In this document: piece after piece, positions 26,476-34,711 of the stretch | Position numbering within the stretch: position 1 is the stretch's first letter | How the letters are laid out: each line of letters begins with the position of its first letter | NCBI GenBank assembly: GCA_037132275.1 | Contig: JBAXPK010000021.1 | Coordinates: 1 to 43,174 of the forward strand | Source: JAABPW01 sp037132275 | Lineage (GTDB): Bacteria; Verrucomicrobiota; Kiritimatiellia; CAIKKV01; CAITUY01 | Length of the DNA stretch: 43,174 bases | Reading direction: 5' to 3' | Translations under genes and position numbers: made by a program | The notes under the pieces: generated by a model | Databases searched by the model: none | Seen by the model: only the letters and a program-made list of their open reading frames with translations | Told to the model about the DNA's origin: nothing

Positions 26476-28599
26476 TTACCTGTAAAACAACATATCGGCA
26501 TAAGTCGGGATCGGCCAGTATTCGGTCCCCATGACCGGCTCGATACCATCCGAGATCTTCCGCAACACACCCATCGCCGGGATCACGTCGTCGCGGAACG
26601 CCACGGCCTTTTTGCCGACGGAGGGTTCGCCTGAAGCTGCGGCCACCGTGTCCGCCAAGGCATCAATCGCCAGACTCATATCGCCTGCCGCATCGTTCAC
26701 CTGTTGCAGGAGTTTGGACTGGGCGATGGCATCCATCCCAGCGGCCTCCACCGCATTCACGCTGTGCGCCAAGTCTGTGGCATAGCTGATGATCGCCGGG
26801 AGAATCTCGCGGCGGGCCATGGAAAGCATGGTCTTGGCCTCAATGTTGATCGTCTTGATGTAGTTTTCCAACAGGATCTCATGCCGCGCATGAATTTCCT
26901 CCTTGGGCAGCGTACCATGCCGGGTCAAAACTCGCGCATTGTCCTTCTCCATCATGACGTTGATGCCATCCACACAGTTCCGGATGTTATGTAGGCCGCG
27001 TTTCTCAGCTTCTTGCTTCCACGCCTCGGTGTAGTTGTCGCCATTGAAGATAATCGCTTCGTGCTCCTTGGCGTATTTCTGCAGCAGAGCTTGCACACGG
27101 GCATTCACGTTCTTTGCGCCTTCGATTTCGCTGGCGATCTCCGAGAGCGTATCCGCCACAATCGTATTCAAGACGAAGTTCGGCCCGCTGAGCGACTGCG
27201 AGGAACCGGGCATGCGGAACTCAAACTTGTTTCCGGTAAAGGCAAACGGTGAGGTCCGGTTCCGATCCGTGGTGTCCTTCGGAATGGTGGGTAATGTGGT
27301 GACGCCAAGTTGCAGGTGCCCACCCTGTCGCGAACTGCTCGCGGCGCCTTTCTTGATCTGTTGAAAGATGTCCGTAAGCTGGTCGCCCAGGAAAATGGAT
27401 ACAATCGCAGGCGGGGCCTCATTGGCGCCCAGGCGATGATCGTTACCCGGCGTTGCCACCGTAGCCCGTAGCAGATCGGCATACTTGTGCACTGCCCGAA
27501 TCACGGCGAAAAGGAATATCAGGAACTGCATATTGTCATGCGGCGTATTACCCGGGTTCAACAGGTTGATGCCGTCATCTGTTCCCAGCGCCCAGTTATT
27601 GTGCTTACCCGAACCGTTTACACCAGCGAAGGGTTTTTCGTGAAGCAGGCAGACAAAGGAATGCTTGCGGGCAATACGCTGCATCATTTCCATGGTGAGT
27701 TGGTTGTGATCCACACCGATGTTGACCGTTGCATAAACCGGGGCCAGTTCGTGCTGGGCGGGCGCCACTTCATTGTGCTGGGTTTTGGCGGAGACCCCTA
27801 ATTTCCAGAGCTCCTCATTGAGATCGGCCATAAACGACGCCACGCGCTCGTGGATGGAGCCGAAATATTGGTCTTCGAGTTCCTGCCCCTTGGGTGGCGG
27901 AGCCCCGAACAGGGTGCGGCCGGTAAACCGGATATCGGCGCGCTTCTCGACGAACTGACGGTCAATCAGGAAGTACTCCTGCTCGCCTCCGAGCGTGGCA
28001 ATCACCTGCTTGCTGGTCTGATTACCCAATGCCCGGAGAACCCGCAACGCCTGCTTGTTCATCGCCTGCATGGAACGCAGCAACGGCGTCTTCTTGTCCA
28101 GCGCCTCGCCGGTATAAGACGCAAACGAGGTAGGGATGAACAACGTCGTGTTCGAGCCGTCGGTCTTGACAAACACCGGCGAGGTGCAATCCCACACGGT
28201 ATAGCCCCGAGCCTCGAAGGTGGCGCGAATGCCGCCGGACGGGAAGGAGGAGGCATCGGGTTCGCCCTGAGTCAATTCCTTGCCACTGAACTCCATCATA
28301 ATCCGCCCGTCGGCGGTCGGAGAGATAAACGAATCGTGCTTTTCCGCCGTGATGCCGGTCATCGGCTGGAACCAGTGACAAAAGTGCGTGGCGCCCTTCT
28401 CGATGGCCCAGTCCTTCATCGCGTTGGCCACGACATCGGCAATAGTGGGATCCAGCTCTTTACCGCCATCAATGGTCGCGCGTAGTTTTTTGTAAACATT
28501 CTTGGGTAGACGGGCGCGCATCACCACATCACTGAACACGTTCACACCGAATGACTCGGGAAGAGAATGCATTTCTTCACGTTCGCAACAGTTATTCAT
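26476..28599 (-). CDS. glnN: Type III glutamine synthetase
   Basis: Makes glutamine from glutamate, ammonium and ATP. At 707 aa it has the length of the GSIII (GlnN) family of Bacteroidetes, some cyanobacteria and others, not the ~470 aa GSI. Family motifs seen: FSGKELTQGEPDASSFPSGG, GGEQEYFLIDR, the NEVAPAQHELAP block, GSGKHNNWALGTDDG and NKFEFRMPGSSQS. ATG 28599 has GGAG 10 bases upstream; a second ATG nine codons in has AAGAA. It has its own terminator and a sigma-54-like element upstream. Confidence 0.97.
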   Translation of the reverse strand: MNNCCEREEMHSLPESFGVNVFSDVVMRARLPKNVYKKLRATIDGGKELDPTIADVVANAMKDWAIEKGATHFCHWFQPMTGITAEKHDSFISPTADGRIMMEFSGKELTQGEPDASSFPSGGIRATFEARGYTVWDCTSPVFVKTDGSNTTLFIPTSFASYTGEALDKKTPLLRSMQAMNKQALRVLRALGNQTSKQVIATLGGEQEYFLIDRQFVEKRADIRFTGRTLFGAPPPKGQELEDQYFGSIHERVASFMADLNEELWKLGVSAKTQHNEVAPAQHELAPVYATVNIGVDHNQLTMEMMQRIARKHSFVCLLHEKPFAGVNGSGKHNNWALGTDDGINLLNPGNTPHDNMQFLIFLFAVIRAVHKYADLLRATVATPGNDHRLGANEAPPAIVSIFLGDQLTDIFQQIKKGAASSSRQGGHLQLGVTTLPTIPKDTTDRNRTSPFAFTGNKFEFRMPGSSQSLSGPNFVLNTIVADTLSEIASEIEGAKNVNARVQALLQKYAKEHEAIIFNGDNYTEAWKQEAEKRGLHNIRNCVDGINVMMEKDNARVLTRHGTLPKEEIHARHEILLENYIKTINIEAKTMLSMARREILPAIISYATDLAHSVNAVEAAGMDAIAQSKLLQQVNDAAGDMSLAIDALADTVAAASGEPSVGKKAVAFRDDVIPAMGVLRKISDGIEPVMGTEYWPIPTYADMLFYR

Positions 28600-28629
28600 A
28601 AATCACGGTCTCCATTTGAATTATTTCGG

Positions 28630-28638
28630 ACTATACCA
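28630..28638 (-). promoter_or_regulatory. glnN: Candidate extended -10 promoter of glnN
   Basis: On the minus strand the sequence reads TGGTATAGT, a TGn extension plus a five-of-six -10 box. It lies 31-39 bases before the glnN ATG. No -35 match is found at the right spacing. It may be an alternative to the sigma-54-like element just upstream. Confidence 0.35.
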
Positions 28639-28656
28639 AAAACCGTTTCTATATCT

Positions 28657-28672
28657 AGCACGCTCTGTGCCA
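28657..28672 (-). promoter_or_regulatory. glnN: Candidate sigma-54 (RpoN) promoter of glnN
   Basis: On the minus strand: TGGCAC (28672-28667), 5 bases, GTGCT (28661-28657). GG and GC are 10 bases apart as required for -24/-12 promoters, and TGGCAC matches the consensus fully; the -12 part is GTGCT instead of TTGCA. The start would be near 28646. Glutamine synthetase is a typical RpoN target, but no rpoN or activator gene is in the window. Confidence 0.45.
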
Positions 28673-28762
28673 GATTTTGCGACGTTTATCCCAACAACTT
28701 GACTATCAATAAGTAACACCATCGATAATAATATCGCACATCTCTCCTCCCACGCAAATCAA

Positions 28763-28774
28763 GACAATATTGTC
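28763..28774. promoter_or_regulatory. 12-base palindrome upstream of glnN
   Basis: Perfect palindrome GACAATATTGTC, about 90 bases upstream of the -24 element and 164 bases before the glnN start. Its core CAATATTG is the same as that of nrpR operator 2, and it sits where activator sites of sigma-54 promoters lie. Apart from this and the promoter elements, the 265 bases between comF and glnN hold no recognisable feature. Confidence 0.35.
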
Positions 28775-28864
28775 ACACTCATGCCAGGCGTGATGCAAGT
28801 TTGTAGCAATAATCCCGGTCAGCCTGCCTTGTCTTGTTTATCCAGGTCGCCGTGACTCTCAATA

Positions 28865-29575
28865 TCATCCCCGAGCTACGGTCACCACGCAGACGCGCCC
28901 GGCCCCGGCCGATTTCATTTCGCGACTGATCTCAGCGACCGTTGCGCCGGTTGTCATGACATCGTCGACCAAGAGAAAATTTTTCCCTTCAATCCATTCA
29001 GGGCAATCTGCCCGAAAGGCCTCGGCGACGTTCTTCATCCTCGCCTTCATATTCAGACGGGTCTGGGTTCCTGTTTGCCGAATGCGTGACAGACATCCGC
29101 CGGCAAGGGGGAGTCCCATGATCCCGGCCAGATGCCCGGCCAGTAGTCGGGCCTGGTTATAGGTGCGTGATCGCTCTTTGACCGGATGAAGAGGCACAAA
29201 ACTGACGGCATCAAAACATTCGCGGTTATAATGGGTTCTTACGCAGGCAGACAACAGGGTGGCAAGATCGGCAGCCATGTGGGTGGCGTTGGAATACTTG
29301 AACCGGTGAAGAACGTCTTTTATGCCGCCCTTGAACCGGAGCGCCGAACGGGCATGATCAAACGCGGGCTTCCGGTCAACACACAGAGAACAGATATAAT
29401 CACGGGTAATCTCCCCGTCCACCGGGTCGCCGCACAGGGTGCAGAACGGGGGATGAATCAAAGGTAGAGCGCTCAGGCAGTCCCAGCACAGGTATTTTCC
29501 CGCCTGCCCAGCTGCTTTGCCGCACACCTCACACGCCCGTGGCCAAATCAGATCCAGAAGCGGAGCAATAGTCAC
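28865..29575 (-). CDS. comF: ComF family phosphoribosyltransferase-like protein
   Basis: 236 aa. The N-terminus carries two pairs of zinc-finger cysteines, CEVC...CWDC and CTLC...CSLC. The C-terminus has the PRPP-binding loop LLVDDVMTTGATVAE of type I phosphoribosyltransferases, and NQARLLA and RLNMKAR blocks are typical of ComF/GntX. ComF is needed for DNA uptake in competent bacteria; its chemical reaction is not established. GTG start with AAAGGGA about 10 bases upstream. It follows mlaD by 16 bases and is the last gene of the long minus-strand run. Confidence 0.93.
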   Translation of the reverse strand: MTIAPLLDLIWPRACEVCGKAAGQAGKYLCWDCLSALPLIHPPFCTLCGDPVDGEITRDYICSLCVDRKPAFDHARSALRFKGGIKDVLHRFKYSNATHMAADLATLLSACVRTHYNRECFDAVSFVPLHPVKERSRTYNQARLLAGHLAGIMGLPLAGGCLSRIRQTGTQTRLNMKARMKNVAEAFRADCPEWIEGKNFLLVDDVMTTGATVAEISREMKSAGAGRVCVVTVARG

Positions 29576-29591
29576 ATTGTCACGTTCCCTT

Positions 29592-30608
29592 TTAGAACGC
29601 TCCCATCAGTAGGGATGTAAAACTCACAACCGGTGAGGTTTCGCGGAAATCATCCACGGCCAAACGGACTTCCCCCACGGCCGCCTTCACGTCATTGTAC
29701 AAGGTTTCATCGTTAACCAGTTTGCCTATCAAGCCTTCGCCCCTCTGTATCTTTCCCGTGATCGCCTTGAGCGAATCGGCCGTCGCGGAGATATCCTTGT
29801 AAAGCTGGTCATCCTTGGACAACAGCTTGCCTAGGGTTCCCTCACCCTTATTTAACCGATCGCTGATATCCTTGAGGTTTGCCACCACGACCTGGATATT
29901 CGTATAGACCGAGTCATCCGAAATCAGCTTGCCAAGCGTTCCCTCGCCCTTGTTGATCTTGTCGGCGATTTCCTGCACCTTGGCCGTCACCGAGCGGATA
30001 TCCTTGGCCGCGCCCTGAAACTCATTGTAAATGCCTTCATCATTCACCAGTTTCCCGATGGTGCCTTCGCCCTTGTTGATTTTGGCGGCCACATCCTTGA
30101 TGGAGGCGATAGACAGTTGGAGGTTGGTCAGGATGCCGCCCTCATTCATTGAAAATCGGATTTCGTGAACAGCCGCCGCCGCTTCCGCCATCAAGTCGAA
30201 CGGTTTTTCTCCCTGTGGCATCACATCCCCCGGCAGAAACGGGGCGTTGGCCGAGCCTTCCTTGACTTCCACGTAACGCCCGCCCAAAATCGAAGTGGTA
30301 ATCACCGTGATCTTGTAGTCGGTTTTCAATTTGATCGGGTTGTCCAGCAGCGCCAGCACACGGACTTTCCCCTCTAGCAGCCGCAGGGACTTAACCTTCC
30401 CCACCGTCATGCCGTGCTGCACAATGGTGTCATCCTTGCGCAGCCCCATCACATCCACAAACTCCACTTCCAGCGGGTACTTCTTTTCGAAAAAACTGGC
30501 CCGGCCCAGTACTATGGTGAAATAGGCAAGGGCAAGGAGAACCATAAACATAAAGGTTCCGACAATCAGTTCGATTGACATTTCACGATCAACGCTGCTC
30601 TGTTTCAT
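29592..30608 (-). CDS. mlaD: MCE/MlaD family substrate-binding protein with four GEG repeats (set 1)
   Basis: Inner-membrane-anchored periplasmic component of an Mla-type lipid transporter. 338 aa from ATG 30608 (AGAGGGG just upstream). One transmembrane helix spans ~12-34; an MCE domain follows (~40-125, EVEFVDVMGLRKDDTI, GKVKSLRLLEG, ILGGRYVEV). Then come four copies of a motif of the form [KR]GEG[TL][IL]GKL, beginning near residues 180, 221, 255 and 290 and each followed by an acidic, Tyr-containing stretch. They suggest a helical extension, perhaps lining a channel. The ATG overlaps the mlaF stop by 4 bases. Confidence 0.93.
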   Translation of the reverse strand: MKQSSVDREMSIELIVGTFMFMVLLALAYFTIVLGRASFFEKKYPLEVEFVDVMGLRKDDTIVQHGMTVGKVKSLRLLEGKVRVLALLDNPIKLKTDYKITVITTSILGGRYVEVKEGSANAPFLPGDVMPQGEKPFDLMAEAAAAVHEIRFSMNEGGILTNLQLSIASIKDVAAKINKGEGTIGKLVNDEGIYNEFQGAAKDIRSVTAKVQEIADKINKGEGTLGKLISDDSVYTNIQVVVANLKDISDRLNKGEGTLGKLLSKDDQLYKDISATADSLKAITGKIQRGEGLIGKLVNDETLYNDVKAAVGEVRLAVDDFRETSPVVSFTSLLMGAF

Positions 30609-31366
30609 AGTCCCCTCTTCTCCCACTCACCGCGAACGGTGATAAACTGCGCTTCTAAAAATTGCTGCACTTCCTCGTGCTGAGACTTCACAAAATCAGC
30701 CGGCGTCGCCAGCTCAATGATCTTGCCCTGTGTCAACATGGCAATCCGTGTCGCAATGGATAGCGCACTGTGAAGATCATGCGTCACCACCACGCTGGTC
30801 ACACCGAGTTCCTTCCTTAAATCGTCAATCAACCGGTCAATCATGCGGGAGGACACCGGATCCAATCCCGATGTGGGTTCATCGTATAGAATGATGTCCG
30901 GTTTGGTAACAATGGCCCGTGCCAATCCCACACGCTTGCGCATACCGCCGGATATCTCGGCTGGAAATTTTTCGCTATCCTTCTCCAACCCAACCATCTC
31001 GAGTTTCTCCATGACTTTGGCCATGATCTCCTCATCCGACAGCCGTGTTTTTTCGCGCAGGGGAAGCGCCACATTCTCGGCCACATTCAACCATTCCAGC
31101 AGGGCACCGCCTTGAAATAACACACCGAATTTATCCCGGATCGACTCCAGTTCTTTTCCGCTCGCCTCACTGACAACCCTGCCGTCCACCACAACCCGGC
31201 CTTCGTCGGGGGTCATCAGGCGCACCATGTGCTTCAATGTCACGCTCTTGCCGGTGCCGGACGGACCCACGATCGCGAGGGTCTCCCCCTTGAGGACCTT
31301 CAGGTTCACGCCGTCAAGCACATGACGTGTTCCCAGTATCTTTGTGACATTTTCAAGCTGGATCAT
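30605..31366 (-). CDS. mlaF: Mla-type ABC transporter ATPase (set 1, canonical)
   Basis: 253 aa from ATG 31366, which overlaps the mlaE stop (ATGA) and gives the usual start MIQLENVTK. An open extension upstream lies inside mlaE. All ABC motifs are present: Walker A GPSGTGKS, Q-loop FQGGAL, signature ISGGMRKRVGLARAI, Walker B IILYDEPTSGLD and H-loop VVVTHD. It powers lipid transfer with MlaE and MlaD. It contrasts with the motif-less paralogue at 38452-39177. Confidence 0.97.
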   Translation of the reverse strand: MIQLENVTKILGTRHVLDGVNLKVLKGETLAIVGPSGTGKSVTLKHMVRLMTPDEGRVVVDGRVVSEASGKELESIRDKFGVLFQGGALLEWLNVAENVALPLREKTRLSDEEIMAKVMEKLEMVGLEKDSEKFPAEISGGMRKRVGLARAIVTKPDIILYDEPTSGLDPVSSRMIDRLIDDLRKELGVTSVVVTHDLHSALSIATRIAMLTQGKIIELATPADFVKSQHEEVQQFLEAQFITVRGEWEKRGL

Positions 31367-32214
31367 ACGTAAAACAACCTTGTAATCATGTATCCCACAA
31401 CAAGAATGGACAGGAAGGAAAGAATCACGGTGCGCCGTGTGGCATTCCCCACCCCGACCGCCCCTTGGGTTGTGGCGAACCCCTGATGGCATGCCGTAAT
31501 AACAATGATGATGCCGAATAGAAACGCCTTCAGCATACCGACAAAAAGATCCTTGTTTTCGGCGAACCGGATTGCGTTGTCAATGTAGGCCGCCCAGGGC
31601 ACATTCAGCTGGGTCATCCCCACCACGCCCCCGCCCACTACCCCCATGATGCAACTGTAGAACGAGAGCAACGGCGTCATAATCATCATCGCCACCAGCC
31701 GCGGCATCACCAGATAGCGGACCGGATTGATGGACATCAGTTCCAGCGCCGCGATCTCCTCGGACACCACCATCGTCCCCATCTGGGCGGCGATGGCCGA
31801 CCCCACGCTAGCCGCCAGGATCAGGCCGGTCATGAAAGGCCCCATTTCCCTGAGCATGGACACCATGACGGCGGCGCCGATATAGACTTCCTGCCCAAAC
31901 CGTCTCATTTCAATACCGGTTTGAAGAGCCAGGATCATGCCCGTGAAAGAGGCCACCACGGTGATCACGGAGAGACTCTTGATCCCCCCGACAAACATCT
32001 GATGAATGGTCTCCCGGCGTGAACGTCGCGTGAAAACAAAACTCATGCACACGATGGCTTCCGAGAGCAGCAACATCGCCCGCCCGGCATTACGACAAGC
32101 CCCCAGCACTTCACGGCCCATCTGGCCGCGCCAATCCTTGGCGGGCGGGAAAAATCTTGGTTCACGCGTGATTATGGCCCGACCCTCCAGTGAATGAAGT
32201 ACAACATCTGCCAA
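31363..32214 (-). CDS. mlaE: MlaE-type permease (set 1)
   Basis: Inner-membrane permease of an MCE lipid transporter. 283 aa if started at TTG 32214 (GGGGAAAG about 6 bases upstream, 43-base overlap with the gene before). An internal ATG at 32121 would give 252 aa, closer to the 260 aa of E. coli MlaE but without an SD; I am unsure. The family core is present: LREMGPFMTGLILAASVGSAIAAQMGTM and EEIAALELMSINPVRYLVMPRL, plus about five hydrophobic segments. Confidence 0.92.
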   Translation of the reverse strand: MADVVLHSLEGRAIITREPRFFPPAKDWRGQMGREVLGACRNAGRAMLLLSEAIVCMSFVFTRRSRRETIHQMFVGGIKSLSVITVVASFTGMILALQTGIEMRRFGQEVYIGAAVMVSMLREMGPFMTGLILAASVGSAIAAQMGTMVVSEEIAALELMSINPVRYLVMPRLVAMMIMTPLLSFYSCIMGVVGGGVVGMTQLNVPWAAYIDNAIRFAENKDLFVGMLKAFLFGIIIVITACHQGFATTQGAVGVGNATRRTVILSFLSILVVGYMITRLFYV

Positions 32215-33602
32215 ACTTTCCCCGACTCATCATGGCGGTATCCTAGCATCCCTTTTAGAAAATCCCAGCTCTTGTGTTTTCCGTCGGCATCGTCCCGGCC
32301 CCAGGACGCTAAAGGAAAAAATGAACCATAGGCGGCGCCATTGGTCATGGCGCCCCAATGAACCAGCCCCCTCAAGAAATCGTTTTCGCGACCAACCGGA
32401 GTCCGCTCATACTTATAAAGCGTCCACCAAGGCGTCAGGTTTCGCTCAATGGGCGCCGTATTCCGGAAGGGCCACAAGTCAGGAACTCGCACGCGCCTGG
32501 CGCCGTCACGGATTCTCTCATAGGAACACAGGGGCCAAACACTCACATACCGGTCAATAACCTTGTCTTCATCCTTTTTAAGGCGGCTGCTCTCGGAATG
32601 GAATACGGGAAAGACCGTGAAGCGATTGTTTTCAACGGCAGGCAGGCTTTCTGTCCGATTCCAGATAAGCGGCCATAGCCAAAACCGACGGTTCTCGCGT
32701 TCCGTGGTACGGCGTCCATACAGTGGCCAAACATAAAACTTTTCATGACCCGGCGATTTTTCGGTCTGGATAAACGGCCACAGGACAATATTCTCCGTTC
32801 CGGTCTTTCCCGCCGTGTGGCGAAAAAAAGGTGGAAGAAACATCCACGATTCCGAGCGCTCCGTCTTGGAATGGCCATATACCGGAAACAGCATAAAACC
32901 GCTTCCGCGGGCGCCGGGATGGTCATAACGAACCGTTGTCCAAAAAGGCCAGAGAATGAAGCGACTTTCTCCTTCCCCCTTCTTTTCCGAGCGCCCGTAA
33001 AAGGGAAATACCCGAAACCGAGAAAGGTCATCGCCTGTCGTACGGGAAATCAGCGGCCATAAATAATGATCCGTCCTGATATCCTTTAACTCGCTGTGCC
33101 AATAGAGCGGGAATAGGACAAACTCCACCCGGTCTCGTCCAAACCAATCGTCAATGCGGCCCCCCAGCGGAAACACGGCACCGTAGTCCTCTCCCGTCTT
33201 GTCTCGCCCCATGGCGACTAACGGAAGAATCCAGAAGCGATAGGCTGACGCAGGATCCGCTGCATCAGGGTCATGGTAAAACGCCGTCAGGAAACGCCAA
33301 TCGGTCTCATTGTTCCAGTGCCGGATATGACCCACTGGCCAGAGCACATCCAGGATCTTTTTTCCCTCGGTGGGATCCCACTCAGAGACAAAGAAAGGAC
33401 GCACCGCAGTAAGCGTATCTGTTCCCCCGCGACTGGATCTCTCAAATATCGGGCCCAATCCCCGTGCAGTGTCCTGATGGTGAAGATTCCGTCCAGCGGA
33501 TGCCAGGCAACCGTAGTCATAGGCCGGGGTGGCGGTCACGCCTGTCACCAACCCAAGACCAGCCCAAACGCCGCCCAGTATTTTAGAGAGTTCTCTCATC
33601 AT
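32172..33602 (-). CDS. Secreted aromatic-Pro repeat protein of unknown function
   Basis: 476 aa, family not recognised. The N-terminus looks like a signal peptide (~1-25: KILGGVWAGLGLVTGVTA). From ~85 to ~430 a short motif recurs about 16 times: two hydrophobic residues (often L/V then W or F), Pro, then L/F/V and an aromatic. The prolines lie at about 89, 127, 145, 165, 183, 200, 219, 240, 258, 276, 293, 311, 332, 357, 378 and 430. The steps are mostly 17-21 residues, and W-P and F-P forms tend to alternate, so the basic unit may be a pair of strands. Charged turns separate them. This looks like an all-beta fold (propeller, solenoid or outer-membrane barrel). It lies 13 bases after pyrB and directly precedes mlaE-mlaF-mlaD, so an envelope role with that transporter is plausible but unproven. 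Confidence 0.8.
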   Translation of the reverse strand: MMRELSKILGGVWAGLGLVTGVTATPAYDYGCLASAGRNLHHQDTARGLGPIFERSSRGGTDTLTAVRPFFVSEWDPTEGKKILDVLWPVGHIRHWNNETDWRFLTAFYHDPDAADPASAYRFWILPLVAMGRDKTGEDYGAVFPLGGRIDDWFGRDRVEFVLFPLYWHSELKDIRTDHYLWPLISRTTGDDLSRFRVFPFYGRSEKKGEGESRFILWPFWTTVRYDHPGARGSGFMLFPVYGHSKTERSESWMFLPPFFRHTAGKTGTENIVLWPFIQTEKSPGHEKFYVWPLYGRRTTERENRRFWLWPLIWNRTESLPAVENNRFTVFPVFHSESSRLKKDEDKVIDRYVSVWPLCSYERIRDGARRVRVPDLWPFRNTAPIERNLTPWWTLYKYERTPVGRENDFLRGLVHWGAMTNGAAYGSFFPLASWGRDDADGKHKSWDFLKGMLGYRHDESGKVWQMLYFIHWRVGP

Positions 33603-33615
33603 GAACTCGGTCAGG

Positions 33616-34701
33616 TTACGATCCCTGCTTAGTGTAAAAAGCGTTTATCGCGGTTTCCTTACCAAAGATGGCGGCAATCAATGCGCACCGGATCCACATT
33701 CCGTTGCGCATCTGGCGCCAATACACAGCCCTGGGATCCTCATCCACATCCACGGCGATTTCCTGCCGTCGGGGGAACGGGTGCATAATGACGGCATCTG
33801 GCTTCAACAGCTTTAGGTGATCACGAGTGAAAGAATAGCGACTGATATCAATAACCCGGTGTTCCCCGGGCGCATCCCACTCATCCTGAATGCGGGTCAT
33901 ATAGATGGCATCGCCCCGGGGAATGGCCTTCTTGAAATCATCGATCAGATCATAACTCACGCCAGCCCTGGACAATTGGCCAAGGATATCGTCTCCGATC
34001 TGGAGTTCTTTCGGGGCGACAAACAGCAGTTTCACACCCTGGTAATTGGTCAGAAGCCAGGCGAGGGATCGCACGGTTCTGCCGCGGGCCAGATCGCCCA
34101 CAAACACCACCGTCTTGCCGTCAATGCTTCCCCGCTTTTCAAAGCTGCGCTGCAGGGTATAAATATCCAGCAGCGCCTGAGTGGGATGCTGATCTTTGCC
34201 GGATCCCGCATTAATGATCGGCACCGGGCGGTCGGTATTGGACAACAGCCATGCCATCCGCTCAGCCAGACCGCCTGTCTGGGAGCGCATGATGATCAGG
34301 TCAAAGTAGGAACTGAACGTCCTCACTGAGTCTTCCTGGGTTTCCCCCTTGAATTCACTGGAGGTGGCCGTATCGCGAACCTCGCCGATCGTCATTCCGA
34401 GAATATTGCAGGCGGCGCAAAAAGACAGGAATGTCCGGCTGCTCGGTTGGCTGAAATACAGCATTGCCCGCTGGTTCTGCAACTGGCTGCGCAGAAACGT
34501 CATCCCCGGTTCGTTCTTGGAGATTCTCCGGATTGCGGTGGCGAGGGCGCCCAGTTCTTCCAGGCGTTTCCGGCTAAACTGTTGCGCCATGAGAACATGG
34601 TATTCACTTCCCTCGCCGGCCAAGTAGCGTCCTTTCGCATCCACATCCATGGCGTGAAAAGCCGACCAACTGATATCGCTCAATTTTACTCTTTCAGACA
34701 T
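33616..34701 (-). CDS. pyrB: Aspartate carbamoyltransferase (divergent)
   Basis: Condenses carbamoyl phosphate and aspartate in pyrimidine synthesis. 361 aa from ATG 34701 (GAGG 5 bases upstream; a GTG two codons earlier is possible). That is about 50 aa longer than E. coli PyrB, mainly at the N-terminus. Active-site blocks are recognisable: PSSRTFLSF (usual PSTRTR), FKGET with the loop Lys, HPTQALLDIYTL, VGDLARGRTVRSL, MTRIQ and HPFPRRQEIAVDVD (usual HPLPR). The core Ser-x-Arg-Thr remains, but the second Arg of the loop is Phe. No pyrI is present. It lies 10 bases after argF, another carbamoyl phosphate user. Confidence 0.88.
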   Translation of the reverse strand: MSERVKLSDISWSAFHAMDVDAKGRYLAGEGSEYHVLMAQQFSRKRLEELGALATAIRRISKNEPGMTFLRSQLQNQRAMLYFSQPSSRTFLSFCAACNILGMTIGEVRDTATSSEFKGETQEDSVRTFSSYFDLIIMRSQTGGLAERMAWLLSNTDRPVPIINAGSGKDQHPTQALLDIYTLQRSFEKRGSIDGKTVVFVGDLARGRTVRSLAWLLTNYQGVKLLFVAPKELQIGDDILGQLSRAGVSYDLIDDFKKAIPRGDAIYMTRIQDEWDAPGEHRVIDISRYSFTRDHLKLLKPDAVIMHPFPRRQEIAVDVDEDPRAVYWRQMRNGMWIRCALIAAIFGKETAINAFYTKQGS

Positions 34702-34711
34702 GCACACCTCA

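Noticed and set aside
28763..28774. NtrC-type activator site
   Set aside because: The palindrome does not resemble the TGCACC-N5-GGTGCA pattern of NtrC sites.
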